From the NCBI RefSeq assembly GCF_003696215.1, contig NZ_RFFG01000039.1, forward strand, positions 1 to 64,000: 64,000 nt of DNA, in the 5' to 3' direction. Shown piece after piece: positions 32,108 to 39,612 of the stretch. The notes under the pieces were generated by a model, which was given only the letters and a program-made list of their open reading frames with translations, did not search any database and was not told the DNA's origin. Each line of letters opens with the position of its first letter. The first letter of the stretch is position 1. The DNA is from Actinomadura harenae (GTDB lineage: Bacteria > Actinomycetota > Actinomycetes > Streptosporangiales > Streptosporangiaceae). A program made the translations under genes and the position numbers.

Positions 32108-32482
32108 TTAGTTGATCGTCAGGCCGCCATCGATGTCGCCGGTCATGATGACTTTCTCCGCCTGGCCATGGAAGTTGTTGACGACGCCATGCTGGACTGT
32201 CGAACTCGTCTCTACCTGGTTCCACAGGACTTCGAGTTCGGCTCGGAAGGTGGGATCTTCGGTCATGAGGCGCCGGAGCGCCAGCGCGAACTCATCCATG
32301 TGAGTCGTGGAGTCGGGGTTCGCCGCAGCGGCGGTCAGAACGGCTTCGTCCGAGCGCCCACGGAACCGGTCGCGGACCCTACGAACGATGCCGGCCACCG
32401 CCTCCTTGGCCGGCTCGCCCGCCACCTCGACAGCCTTACCGGCCATAGCCGTAGCGATCGCTATGGTCATCGGATCCGACAT
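32108..32482 (-). CDS. Small protein with Gly-rich beta motif, divergent from the STAND gene
   Basis: This 124-residue protein has an Ala-rich helical N-terminus (MTIAIATAMAGKAVEVAGEP) and a charged middle (IVRRVRDRFRGR..., DEFALALRRLMTEDPTFRAELEVLW). The C-terminus ends in NNFHG followed by QAEKVIMTGDIDGGLTIN. The last 18 residues align without gaps to the N-terminal motif of the divergently encoded STAND protein. The ATG at 32482 has GGTGG five bases upstream. I recognise no named family. The shared motif suggests that the two proteins meet through the same kind of beta element. Confidence 0.7.
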   Translation of the reverse strand: MSDPMTIAIATAMAGKAVEVAGEPAKEAVAGIVRRVRDRFRGRSDEAVLTAAAANPDSTTHMDEFALALRRLMTEDPTFRAELEVLWNQVETSSTVQHGVVNNFHGQAEKVIMTGDIDGGLTIN

Positions 32483-32630
32483 CAATGCCACCATCCTGAT
32501 CAGCGACTTACTTACGCAGTTCAGCACAGCCGGCGGAAGTTGGCCAGGGTTGCGTGTCCGCCGGTGGGAGAGGTTCTCCAAGCCGGAGCGCGATTGTAGG
32601 CTGGGGGCGATCTGCTACTGGGTGGAGGGC

Positions 32631-35066
32631 ATGCAGGAGATTCCGCGTGACGCCGCTTCTGGCGGGACATATTCCCATCTAGCGGGTAACGCTGGTGATG
32701 TGGTGCAGGCCCGCGATGTCAATGGCGGGATTCATTTCCACTACGGGCGGGGGTCACCGGATGCGGCTCCGCAGCAGCTTCCCCGCGGCATCAGGGTGTT
32801 CATCAATCGGGTGGCGGACCTCGCCCAACTCGACGTGCTGCTTGCGGAGCGGCAGGCGGACGCCGACACGGTCGTTGCCTATGTGATCGCGGGAACGGCC
32901 GGGGTCGGGAAGACCTCGTTGGCGTTGCACTGGGCCCACAGGGTTCGTGACCGGTTCCCCGACGGCCAGTTGTACGTGGACCTACGGGGCTACGACCCGG
33001 GTGTCCCGGTGACCGCCGATCAGGCGCTGGAACAGTTCCTGCTCGCGCTCGGAGTGCCTGCCATGGCCATCCCTGGCGAGGTCGAGGCCAAGTCCGCGCT
33101 GTATCGGTCGATCCTTGCCGACCGGCAGATGTTGATCATTCTCGATAATGCGGGGACGGTCGGCCAAGTCCGGCCACTGATCCCGGGTACCAGTCGCAGC
33201 CTCGCGATCGTGACCAGCCGTAGTCGGCTATCCGGGCTGGTCGTCCGGGACGGCGCACACCGTACGACCCTCGACACGCTCACCGAGGCGCAGGCCGTCG
33301 AGCTGTTGACCGCGACCACCAGCGACTATCGGACCGGCGACGACCCGGCGGACATCGCCGAGCTGGCGCGGCTATGCGCCTACCTACCGCTCGCGCTGCG
33401 GATCGCCGCTGAACGCGCTGCAAGCCATCCCGCCATGCCGTTGAGCGAGCTGATCGTCGATCTGCGTGATGAGTCGGCGCTCTGGGACGCGCTTTCCACC
33501 GGCGACGAGGACGAGGCAGACGCCGTCCGTACCGTCTTCGCCTGGTCCTACCGGGCACTCCCCAGCAGTGCCGCTCGCCTGTTCTGCCTGCTGGGGATGC
33601 ATCCTGGCGGCGACATCAGCCGGGCCGCAGCGGCCGTCCTGGCAGGGCATGAAGCGGACCGCGTCCGCAACTCGCTGGACGTTCTTGTCGGGGCGTGTCT
33701 GCTGGAGCACAAAGGTGCGGACCGCTACCAGTTCCATGATCTTCTGCGTGCCTACGCCGTCGATCGGGCTCGGTATGAGATCGGCCAAGCGGAGCAACTC
33801 GCGGCGATCGAGCGCATCTGCACGTGGTACCTGCACTCCGCCTACCAGTGTGTACTGTCCCTCGCCCACGACACGACCCTGCTGTTCACTCTTGAGCCAG
33901 TGCCAGGGATCACGCCGGTGGCCTTTGAGGACCGGTCCCGCGCCGCCCAGTGGTACGTGGAGGAGAGGTCCAACCTGGTGGGCGCGGTCCGGGCTGCCGC
34001 AGGAACCGGGCTGTTCCAGCTGGCTTGGCGCCTGGCCGTCGCCCTCGAACGGATCTACGCGAGCCATAACCACTTTCAAGACTGGCGGACGACCTCCCAG
34101 ATCGGGCTGGAGGCAGTGCGGCGACTCGGCCTGCGTGAGCAGGAGGCGGTCCTGTGTGAAAGCCTCGGCCGACTCAGCCGGATGACTCTGCGGCTCGACG
34201 AGGCCGAGGCATACCACCGGGCCGCGGCTGACATCCACCGCGAACTCGAAGACCCGCTCAGCACCGTCAAGGCCCTCAACGGTCTCGGCTGGGTGCACCT
34301 GTTCGCCCATCGCCTCGACGATGCCGCGTCGGAGTTGACCGACGCCCTCACCATCGTCCGCAGACTCGACGACCCCTACTGGACTGCAACGATCCTCTAC
34401 AGCCTCGGCTACACGCAACTCCAACAGCAACACTCAGACCAGGCAGAAAGCCCTTTGACCGAGTCCCTTCGCATCTTTCGGGAGCTCGGCGACCGGCTGT
34501 ACGAGTCCATGGTCCTCACTGCCTTCAGCCTGCTTCACCGCCAGCGCGACCAGGCCGGCGATTCCCTGGCCACAGCCGAGGCCGCAGTCGAGATCGCCCG
34601 AGAAATGGGAAACCAACTCTGGGAGGGAACCGCCCTGCTCTATCTCGGCAAGGCCCAGCGCGCGAACGGGCAGGCAGGTGAAACACTCGTATCCTGCCAG
34701 CGTGCCGCCGCTGTCTTTCGGCAGGAAGGCGACCTCAGCCGCGAGGCGATGGCCATCGAAGGCACCGGACGGGCATACATCGACCTGGGACGGGCTGCCG
34801 ACTCTGTCGGCTTCCACCGCCACGCCGCAGCCGTCCACCAACAGCTCGGTGATCAATGGAAACACGCGACCAGCCTCGGTCACCTCGCGACTGCACTCAG
34901 CTCGCTTGGAGGCCAGGATGAGGCCGACCGGCTACGTACGCAGGCCCTTGCCATCCTCAGCGGCTACCCGGACAGAAAGTCCGCCGCGTTCCGGTCCTGG
35001 CTGGAGACCGCGGACGGCGGCTCTGCCTATCCGACGACGGGTGGATCGTCGCGGAGCCGCGAGTGA
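32631..35066 (+). CDS. STAND NTPase: NB-ARC domain with TPR repeats (AfsR-like without SARP domain)
   Basis: This 811-residue protein begins with a short Gly-rich motif (NAGDVVQARDVNGGIHFH, about 20-37). An NB-ARC ATPase follows: P-loop AGTAGVGKTS (about 88-97), Walker B LIILDN (about 169-174), sensor TSRSR and the LPLALRIAAE motif. A winged-helix region leads into about 8-10 tetratricopeptide repeats (about 430-780). There is no N-terminal SARP DNA-binding domain, so it is not a classical AfsR. Such proteins act as ligand-sensing switches in signalling or defence. GTG 32622 is an alternative start, and TAGGCT nearby may be a -10 box. Confidence 0.87.
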   Translation: MQEIPRDAASGGTYSHLAGNAGDVVQARDVNGGIHFHYGRGSPDAAPQQLPRGIRVFINRVADLAQLDVLLAERQADADTVVAYVIAGTAGVGKTSLALHWAHRVRDRFPDGQLYVDLRGYDPGVPVTADQALEQFLLALGVPAMAIPGEVEAKSALYRSILADRQMLIILDNAGTVGQVRPLIPGTSRSLAIVTSRSRLSGLVVRDGAHRTTLDTLTEAQAVELLTATTSDYRTGDDPADIAELARLCAYLPLALRIAAERAASHPAMPLSELIVDLRDESALWDALSTGDEDEADAVRTVFAWSYRALPSSAARLFCLLGMHPGGDISRAAAAVLAGHEADRVRNSLDVLVGACLLEHKGADRYQFHDLLRAYAVDRARYEIGQAEQLAAIERICTWYLHSAYQCVLSLAHDTTLLFTLEPVPGITPVAFEDRSRAAQWYVEERSNLVGAVRAAAGTGLFQLAWRLAVALERIYASHNHFQDWRTTSQIGLEAVRRLGLREQEAVLCESLGRLSRMTLRLDEAEAYHRAAADIHRELEDPLSTVKALNGLGWVHLFAHRLDDAASELTDALTIVRRLDDPYWTATILYSLGYTQLQQQHSDQAESPLTESLRIFRELGDRLYESMVLTAFSLLHRQRDQAGDSLATAEAAVEIAREMGNQLWEGTALLYLGKAQRANGQAGETLVSCQRAAAVFRQEGDLSREAMAIEGTGRAYIDLGRAADSVGFHRHAAAVHQQLGDQWKHATSLGHLATALSSLGGQDEADRLRTQALAILSGYPDRKSAAFRSWLETADGGSAYPTTGGSSRSRE

Positions 35067-35168
35067 AAGAAGCTATCGGTCAAGGATCTGGCGCCCGCTG
35101 GAGTACGCAGCCGTCCTTCCATGATGGAGCCAGACCAGCTCACCACCGTGTAAGCCGCCACTATGCGG

Positions 35169-36005
35169 CTACCAGGTGAACTCACCCAGCAGCTCTCGGG
35201 TCTCGGCATCCGCAGTCCGCATCAGGTCCGCTGTCAACGGCCGCTCGGCCAGCGCGCCACGGCTGACATCGGCCTTGACCCAGGAAGGCACGTAGCCGAG
35301 CAGCAGCAGCCTGCGGAATCCGGCGCCAGGGCTGGACGGGATGGTTCGATGCCAGAGGTTGGCGTGGATGAACACCGCGTCACCGGGCTCGAAGTAGAGC
35401 TTGACCTGCCCCGGCTGGTCATTCTGATCGCCGAGCGGAATCCGCAGCTCCGGCTCCATGTGCGAGCCAGGAATAAGGCACAGAGGGCCTTCCAGCTCGG
35501 TGACCTCGTCAAGGTAGATCAGACAGTGAATCTGGTGGGGGTAGCTGAAGAACGGCGGCAATGGGTCGGGGATCACCGGTAGGTGGCTGTGCCACGGTAC
35601 CGCGACCCCGCTCTGCCCCTGATAGTTCAGCCGGGCTTCCAGATCCACCCATACCTGCGGGCCGAGTAGAGAACGCGCAATCGACAACGCCGGCTCAAGG
35701 CGGAGCAGGCGGTGGAACGCGGCGTCCTTGTCGAGCAGGGCACGGATATAGATGCTCTGGCCAGGGAGGTACTCGGCCTCAGGACACTTCTGCTCGGACC
35801 GTGCCAGTTTGAGAACGATGCCGGCAAGCCACGTGGCCACCTGTGGATTCAAGATGCCTCGACGCACCAGGAAACCGGTCCGGACCAGCTCATCGAGGTC
35901 TCGGGGATCCATCGTGCACTCCACCGACCTGGTCGGATAATCCCTCACCTGGTCGTTGAGGACAAAATCGGTACGCAGGCCCGGCCGGCCCTCGGTGTCC
36001 ACCAT
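35169..36005 (-). CDS. Phytanoyl-CoA dioxygenase-like Fe(II)/2-oxoglutarate oxygenase
   Basis: This 278-residue protein has the double-stranded beta-helix oxygenase motifs: VPWHSHLP with the first His (its partner carboxylate is not obvious), then GPLCLIPGSHME, and the distal GDAVFIHANLWHRT with a His, followed by RRLLLLGY as the 2-oxoglutarate anchor. The family hydroxylates small molecules or peptide-bound residues. The first metal motif is HSH rather than HxD, so it may be altered. It is the third gene of an operon with a CPxxY protein and DUF6879. GTG 36002 is an alternative start. Confidence 0.8.
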   Translation of the reverse strand: MVDTEGRPGLRTDFVLNDQVRDYPTRSVECTMDPRDLDELVRTGFLVRRGILNPQVATWLAGIVLKLARSEQKCPEAEYLPGQSIYIRALLDKDAAFHRLLRLEPALSIARSLLGPQVWVDLEARLNYQGQSGVAVPWHSHLPVIPDPLPPFFSYPHQIHCLIYLDEVTELEGPLCLIPGSHMEPELRIPLGDQNDQPGQVKLYFEPGDAVFIHANLWHRTIPSSPGAGFRRLLLLGYVPSWVKADVSRGALAERPLTADLMRTADAETRELLGEFTW

Positions 36006-36036
36006 CCACCTCCACTCAGGCCGCTTCGGGGGAGAG

Positions 36037-36570
36037 CTATCTACCAGGAATAGGCAATTCGCTCGCTCGGATCGTGGCCAGCAACTCGGCAAGCGTGAAT
36101 GACCTCCGGTGGAATTCCCGCCATGCGGCGATGGCTTGGTCCAGCCTTTCTGGATCTTCGTTATGGTTGACGTAGAGGAGCTCGCCATTGGTGTTGTAGC
36201 TGAGGTCGAGAACCGTCTTCTCGTCAAAGAGCCAGGTGTCAGTGTAGACCAGATCCGGAACGTTCTCGCGATGAATGAACCGGATGTCCTCGCCGGCTGC
36301 ACCGTTGATCGCGTAGTACCAGTCGATCTCGAACTGGAGATATGGAGTCAGCGTGTGATCGATGATGTGAACCCGGCCCATGTATTTGCCTTCGGCGACG
36401 CATGATCGGATATTCGCCGCCCATTCCTGGTTGCGGGCCGGTGGGAGCGGGGCGCCCTTGAGGTAGAGATCGAGGTTCTCGCGCTCCTCCTCGACCGTGT
36501 AGATGTCGAGTGTCTCGATCCGGGTGGCGGAAGATTTGAATTCGGTGAAAAATCGCCCGAACTGCTCCAT
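36037..36570 (-). CDS. DUF6879 family protein in the oxygenase operon
   Basis: This 177-residue protein resembles DUF6879 in plan: a helical N-terminus, then GRVHIIDHTLTPYLQFEIDWYY, then a segment equivalent to LFDEKTVLDLSYN and a tail with FHRRSFTLAELL. It is more diverged than the copies at 28312 and 37296. It sits 31 bp upstream of the oxygenase gene on the same strand, with the CPxxY protein gene just before it. No strong ribosome site is seen before the ATG. Confidence 0.68.
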   Translation of the reverse strand: MEQFGRFFTEFKSSATRIETLDIYTVEEERENLDLYLKGAPLPPARNQEWAANIRSCVAEGKYMGRVHIIDHTLTPYLQFEIDWYYAINGAAGEDIRFIHRENVPDLVYTDTWLFDEKTVLDLSYNTNGELLYVNHNEDPERLDQAIAAWREFHRRSFTLAELLATIRASELPIPGR

Positions 36571-36632
36571 GTTCAGGATAATGACAGGTCTCCCTCAGGT
36601 CGGTCGGGGTTCGTGGCGTGCATCTGCGGCCG

Positions 36633-36827
36633 TCACTCCGCGTTCAGTGCCTGCTCCAAGATGTAGCGGGGTATCTCGACTGCGGTTTCGCCAGGTGGAA
36701 GATCCAGGCCGGCCTGGGCGGGGTCGACGACGAAGCCCTGCACAACGATGGTCTTGTTATCGGTCTCATAAACGGCAGGGCAGGGGCCGTTGCCGCATCC
36801 GGATCCGCCGATCAGCTTTAGCTTCAT
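36633..36827 (-). CDS. Small CPxxY-motif protein (64 residues) of the oxygenase operon
   Basis: This 64-residue protein starts MKLKLIGGSGCGNGPCPAVY, continues ETDNKTIVVQG and ends LPPGETAVEIPRYILEQ. The CPAxYxT...VQG core is shared with the 91-residue protein at 28068. The GAGGGG ribosome site is eight bases before the ATG at 36827. It is the first gene of the operon with DUF6879 and the dioxygenase. A modifiable core peptide is possible, but the well-ordered hydrophobic C-terminus looks more like a folded small protein. Confidence 0.78.
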   Translation of the reverse strand: MKLKLIGGSGCGNGPCPAVYETDNKTIVVQGFVVDPAQAGLDLPPGETAVEIPRYILEQALNAE

Positions 36828-36861
36828 TGCATATCCCCTCGACCTGTCAGACTTTCTCCCA

Positions 36862-36890
36862 CTCATATCCTGAGTACGACGTAGAGTCAA
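36862..36890 (-). promoter_or_regulatory. Promoter of the oxygenase operon
   Basis: On the minus strand TTGACT (36885-36890) and TATGAG (36862-36867) are separated by 17 bp, a good -35/-10 pair, in the AT-richest part of the neighbourhood. A second TTGACC lies just upstream. Confidence 0.5.
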
Positions 36891-37251
36891 GTGATATTTG
36901 AAGGTCAAGCTGCGATGAGTGTCTATTTGTGTGGTTATGTTCGCGCCCAAAATAGTCGATCGTGGCACATGATCTCCTTATGTGAACTTTGGTACAGAAT
37001 GAGCCTCTTCGGGCAGGCTCTTCGGGGTTGCTGATCACCGCGTGATCGCGGGCGGCGTGGCTGGCCGTGGACGTGAAGAATTCCTGGCAGGAGAGGTGGT
37101 CTCTGCTCCGCCCCCGCAGGCAGAGGTTTCACGTTCTGTTCTATTGTGCTTCGCTGTCTTGTTGTGTTCGACCCTGAACTACCTGGCCTGTCTTGTCCGG
37201 CGGGAACCGGCGAAGCTGAAGAGCAAGGGCCGGTCGTTGAACGCTGGGCAG

Positions 37252-37277
37252 CAGTGAATCCGTTATGGCTCTGCCGC
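37252..37277 (+). promoter_or_regulatory. 26-bp conserved upstream element, copy 2
   Basis: CAGTGAATCC then GTTATGGCTCTGCCGC matches 28008-28033 at 22 of 26 bases and ends 18 bp before the GTG of the frameshifted DUF6879 gene. Confidence 0.6.
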
Positions 37278-37295
37278 TCTACGTGGAGGTCGCCC

Positions 37296-37818
37296 GTGAG
37301 TTCCTCGCAACCCACCCTGACGTCGTTCGCCGACCTGTTGGAGGCGTCCGCTCGGTCGGCTCTGAAGCTGGAACTGCGTGATGTCTACCTGCCGAAACGA
37401 CCCGGCCTACCTCGCATGGCAGAAGGGCGATCGGGAGGAGACGTTTCGGCTGTACTCGCCCTGGACCGACACCGCGCGCGAGGCCGTGTCGCGCGGGGTG
37501 GACATGCGGCGTGTGCGGATCGTGTCCGAGCCGGTCAGTGACTACATCCGTTTCGAGCATGCGGTCACCGGGCGTGTGAACATCGCGGGCGGTGAACGGA
37601 TCAGGTGGGTGCCCAGGACTAATACCTGGGACCTGCTCGTCCCCGGGTGCGACGGCTGGCTCCTGGACGACGAGGTCGCCTTGTTCTACTTCTTCTCCGG
37701 GGACGGACAGTCGGCCGGGTCCGCGGTGTCAAGAGCCCCCGCGACCGTCGCGGCCTGCGCTTCGGCCTTCGCGGCGGTCTGGGAACGCGGGGTGGATCAC
37801 GCGGAGTACCGGGTCTAG
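37296..37818 (+). pseudogene. DUF6879 family gene with a single-base frameshift
   Basis: The N-terminus (GTG at 37296, GGAGG six bases upstream) reads to ALKLELRDVYLP. The homologous continuation NDPAYLAWQKGDREE lies in the next frame and runs to GVDHAEYRV at 37818. The frames join if one A is removed from the AAA at 37395-37397. The paralogue at 28312 has the expected continuous sequence (LKLELRDNYE..DADAFNAWQAG). This is either a mutation or a sequencing error. Confidence 0.75.
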
Positions 37819-37957
37819 CTCAGCTGTCGGGGCCGAGGCTGGGGCGGCCCGTTGGTTCCGGCTTGCTGGACGCGTCGCGTCGGTCCGTCGCCCGGTAGTT
37901 CTGGAGCTGGAGCGTGGGTTCCTTGCGTCCTGCTTGATGACCGGGACCGAGAACACG

Positions 37958-37982
37958 AAGGCCCCCGCTGGCGGGGGGCCTT
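37958..37982. terminator. Bidirectional hairpin terminator
   Basis: AAGGCCCCC and GGGGGCCTT form a 9-bp stem with a 7-nt loop, between the convergent DUF6879 gene (ends 37818) and the minus-strand hypothetical gene (ends 38021). Confidence 0.7.
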
Positions 37983-38020
37983 GCGCATGTGGGTGCTGCG
38001 GGATCCGCGTCGTGGGGTGG

Positions 38021-38380
38021 TCAGAGGTTGGCGGCGGCGCGGATGGCGGCCATTTCGGCCTCGGGGTTCTCGGTGGCGACGATGAGTTCGTCGAAGTCGC
38101 CGCGGCCGTCGGCCAGGGCGATGTGAACCGCGCGGTCGCCGCGGGAGGCGAGGACGAACTGGCGCTCCCCGTTCGAGACCCAGGTGCCGGCCTTGGTGAC
38201 CCCGGGGACGCTGGTGCCCGGGAAGCGCAGGCCCTTGGGTGCGTCGAGCGGGTGCTCGACCACCGTCACCTCGCGGACGGCGTCGAGCGGAACCGTGACG
38301 TCACCATGAACGGCCTTGGTCTTCTCCCAGGCGGTCAGCGTGACGGTGAGCCGGTCTCCGTTGATGACGAGCTTCGCCAT
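38021..38380 (-). CDS. Conserved hypothetical protein, PH-like beta fold
   Basis: This 119-residue protein begins MAKLVINGDRLTVTLTAWEK and contains VPLDAVREVTVVEHPLDAPKGLRFPG and a GDFDELIVATENPEAE tail. The alternating beta pattern resembles small bacterial PH-like proteins that I have seen annotated only as hypothetical. GGAGGAG precedes the ATG at 38380. It is divergent from an ArsR-like regulator across a 100-bp gap carrying an operator palindrome. Confidence 0.6.
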   Translation of the reverse strand: MAKLVINGDRLTVTLTAWEKTKAVHGDVTVPLDAVREVTVVEHPLDAPKGLRFPGTSVPGVTKAGTWVSNGERQFVLASRGDRAVHIALADGRGDFDELIVATENPEAEMAAIRAAANL

Positions 38381-38435
38381 GGTTCTCCTCCTCGACAGTG
38401 TCGAACCCTTGGTGGCGTCGACCTCGAATGGTATC

Positions 38436-38453
38436 GTTATCGAGAATGATAAC
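38436..38453. promoter_or_regulatory. Operator-like palindrome GTTATC-N6-GATAAC
   Basis: Perfect 6-bp arms around GAGAAT lie in the AT-rich centre of the divergent gap between the PH-like gene and the HTH regulator. It is a likely autoregulatory site. Confidence 0.6.
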
Positions 38454-38480
38454 AATGTCAAGCCTCGGGAGGCCGGGCGG

Positions 38481-39041
38481 ATGGGCAGCGCAGACCTGCT
38501 GATGCACCCCGTGCGGGTTCGGATTGTGAAGAAGCTGATCGGCAACCCGTCCACCCCGGCGGAGCTGCGCGAGCAACTCGGCGACGTGCCGCCGGCGAGC
38601 CTCTACCGCCACATCAAGGCCCTGGCGGACGGCGGGGTCATCGTCTCGGTCGGCGAGCGGCAGGCGAGGGGAGCGGTGGAGCACACCTACGCGCTGCGCC
38701 CGGACGCGGCCAGGATCGGCGCCGACCAGGCCCGGACGATGACCACGGAGGACCACTGCAACGTGGTCACCGCGCTCATCGCCGGCCTGCTGGCGGAGTT
38801 CGACGAGTACTTCGACGGGCCCGACCCTGACCCCATCCGGGACGGCCTCGCCTTCCAGGAGGCCCCGCTGTACCTGTCGCCCGAGGAGGTCCAGGAGATG
38901 GCGCAGGCCATGGCCGTCGTCCTCCGCCCCTACCTGGCCAACGGCCCGGCGCCCGGCAGGAGGCGGCTCATGTTCTCCACCGTGGTCATCCCGTCGCCCG
39001 AACCGGACCACACCGACAGGCCGAGCACGCCCCCTTCGTGA
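38481..39041 (+). CDS. ArsR/HTH-20-type transcriptional regulator
   Basis: This 186-residue protein has a winged helix with MHPVRVRIVKKLIGNPSTPAEL...ASLYRHIKALADGGVI, an ArsR/HTH-20-like N-terminus. The C-terminal half is a helical domain (about 85-150) with no recognised ligand residues. GGGAGG is present about nine bases before the ATG. It probably regulates itself and the divergent PH-like gene via the palindrome at 38436-38453. Confidence 0.83.
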   Translation: MGSADLLMHPVRVRIVKKLIGNPSTPAELREQLGDVPPASLYRHIKALADGGVIVSVGERQARGAVEHTYALRPDAARIGADQARTMTTEDHCNVVTALIAGLLAEFDEYFDGPDPDPIRDGLAFQEAPLYLSPEEVQEMAQAMAVVLRPYLANGPAPGRRRLMFSTVVIPSPEPDHTDRPSTPPS

Positions 39042-39056
39042 CGTGCGGCCGAGTGC

Positions 39057-39524
39057 CTAGGATCCGGTTGCTCTTTGGTCGTTGAGCAGCAGCATGATCT
39101 CGACGAACTGCTCACGCTGAGCCGCCGACAGCGGAGCGAGAAACTCCTCCTGAACGTCGTCGAGCACGACGTCGAGCCTGCGCAACGTCGCCGAGCCGGA
39201 CTCTGTGATCGACACGATCTTCCGGCGGCGATGGCCGGGGTCGACCGTGCGTTCGACCAGGCCGAGCGCTTCGAGGTCGCCGAGCGCCGCCGTCACGTCG
39301 CTGCGGTCGATGCCGGTGTCGCGGCCGAGGTCGGCCTGGCTCTCCGGTCCCCACTGCTCAAGCGCGACGAGAAGCCGGTAGTGGTACCCGCGCAACCCGT
39401 CCCCATGCTCGGCGAACCCCGCCGCCAGCAGGGAGGACGCCCGCGCGGCGGCCTGCCCCAGCAGCCACGTGGGCCGCTCCTTGAGTCGATCCGGGATGCG
39501 GTGAGGTGCGACGTGCTCGCGCAT
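39057..39524 (-). CDS. MarR-family transcriptional regulator
   Basis: This 155-residue protein has a MarR winged helix (ADLGRDTGIDRSDVTAALGDLEALGLVERTVDPGHRRRKIVSIT) flanked by dimerisation helices. I start it at the ATG at 39524, since homologous MarR proteins begin near the helix LGQAAARASSLL. The divergent gene starts 88 bp away, and three 13-bp MarR-like sites lie between them, so it should repress both. Confidence 0.88.
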   Translation of the reverse strand: MREHVAPHRIPDRLKERPTWLLGQAAARASSLLAAGFAEHGDGLRGYHYRLLVALEQWGPESQADLGRDTGIDRSDVTAALGDLEALGLVERTVDPGHRRRKIVSITESGSATLRRLDVVLDDVQEEFLAPLSAAQREQFVEIMLLLNDQRATGS

Positions 39525-39546
39525 GATCCCAAGTGTAGGCCACTTG

Positions 39547-39598
39547 TTGGCGCGTCCAACGATTACTATGTTGGTGGTGCCAACATTGGTGTCACCAA
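39547..39598. promoter_or_regulatory. Three 13-bp TTGG-N5-CCAA boxes (MarR operators)
   Basis: Sites TTGGCGCGTCCAA (39547-39559), TTGGTGGTGCCAA (39571-39583) and TTGGTGTCACCAA (39586-39598) share the same palindromic ends. The third is a perfect 6+6 palindrome. Confidence 0.75.
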
Positions 39599-39612
39599 CA
39601 AAGGGAGCCAGG

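Larger units (their letters stand above)
36828..37295. other. 468-bp divergent AT-rich gap
   Basis: This region holds the promoter of the minus-strand operon and, at 37252-37277, the second copy of the 26-bp element. No convincing gene: a frame at 37042-37257 contains a hydrophobic run but lacks a ribosome site. Lower GC at about 36840-37000 suggests foreign origin. Confidence 0.45.

Noticed and set aside
37042..37257. A 71-codon frame with a hydrophobic run upstream of the DUF6879 pseudogene
   Set aside because: No ribosome site and no family; it overlaps the shared 26-bp regulatory element at its end.
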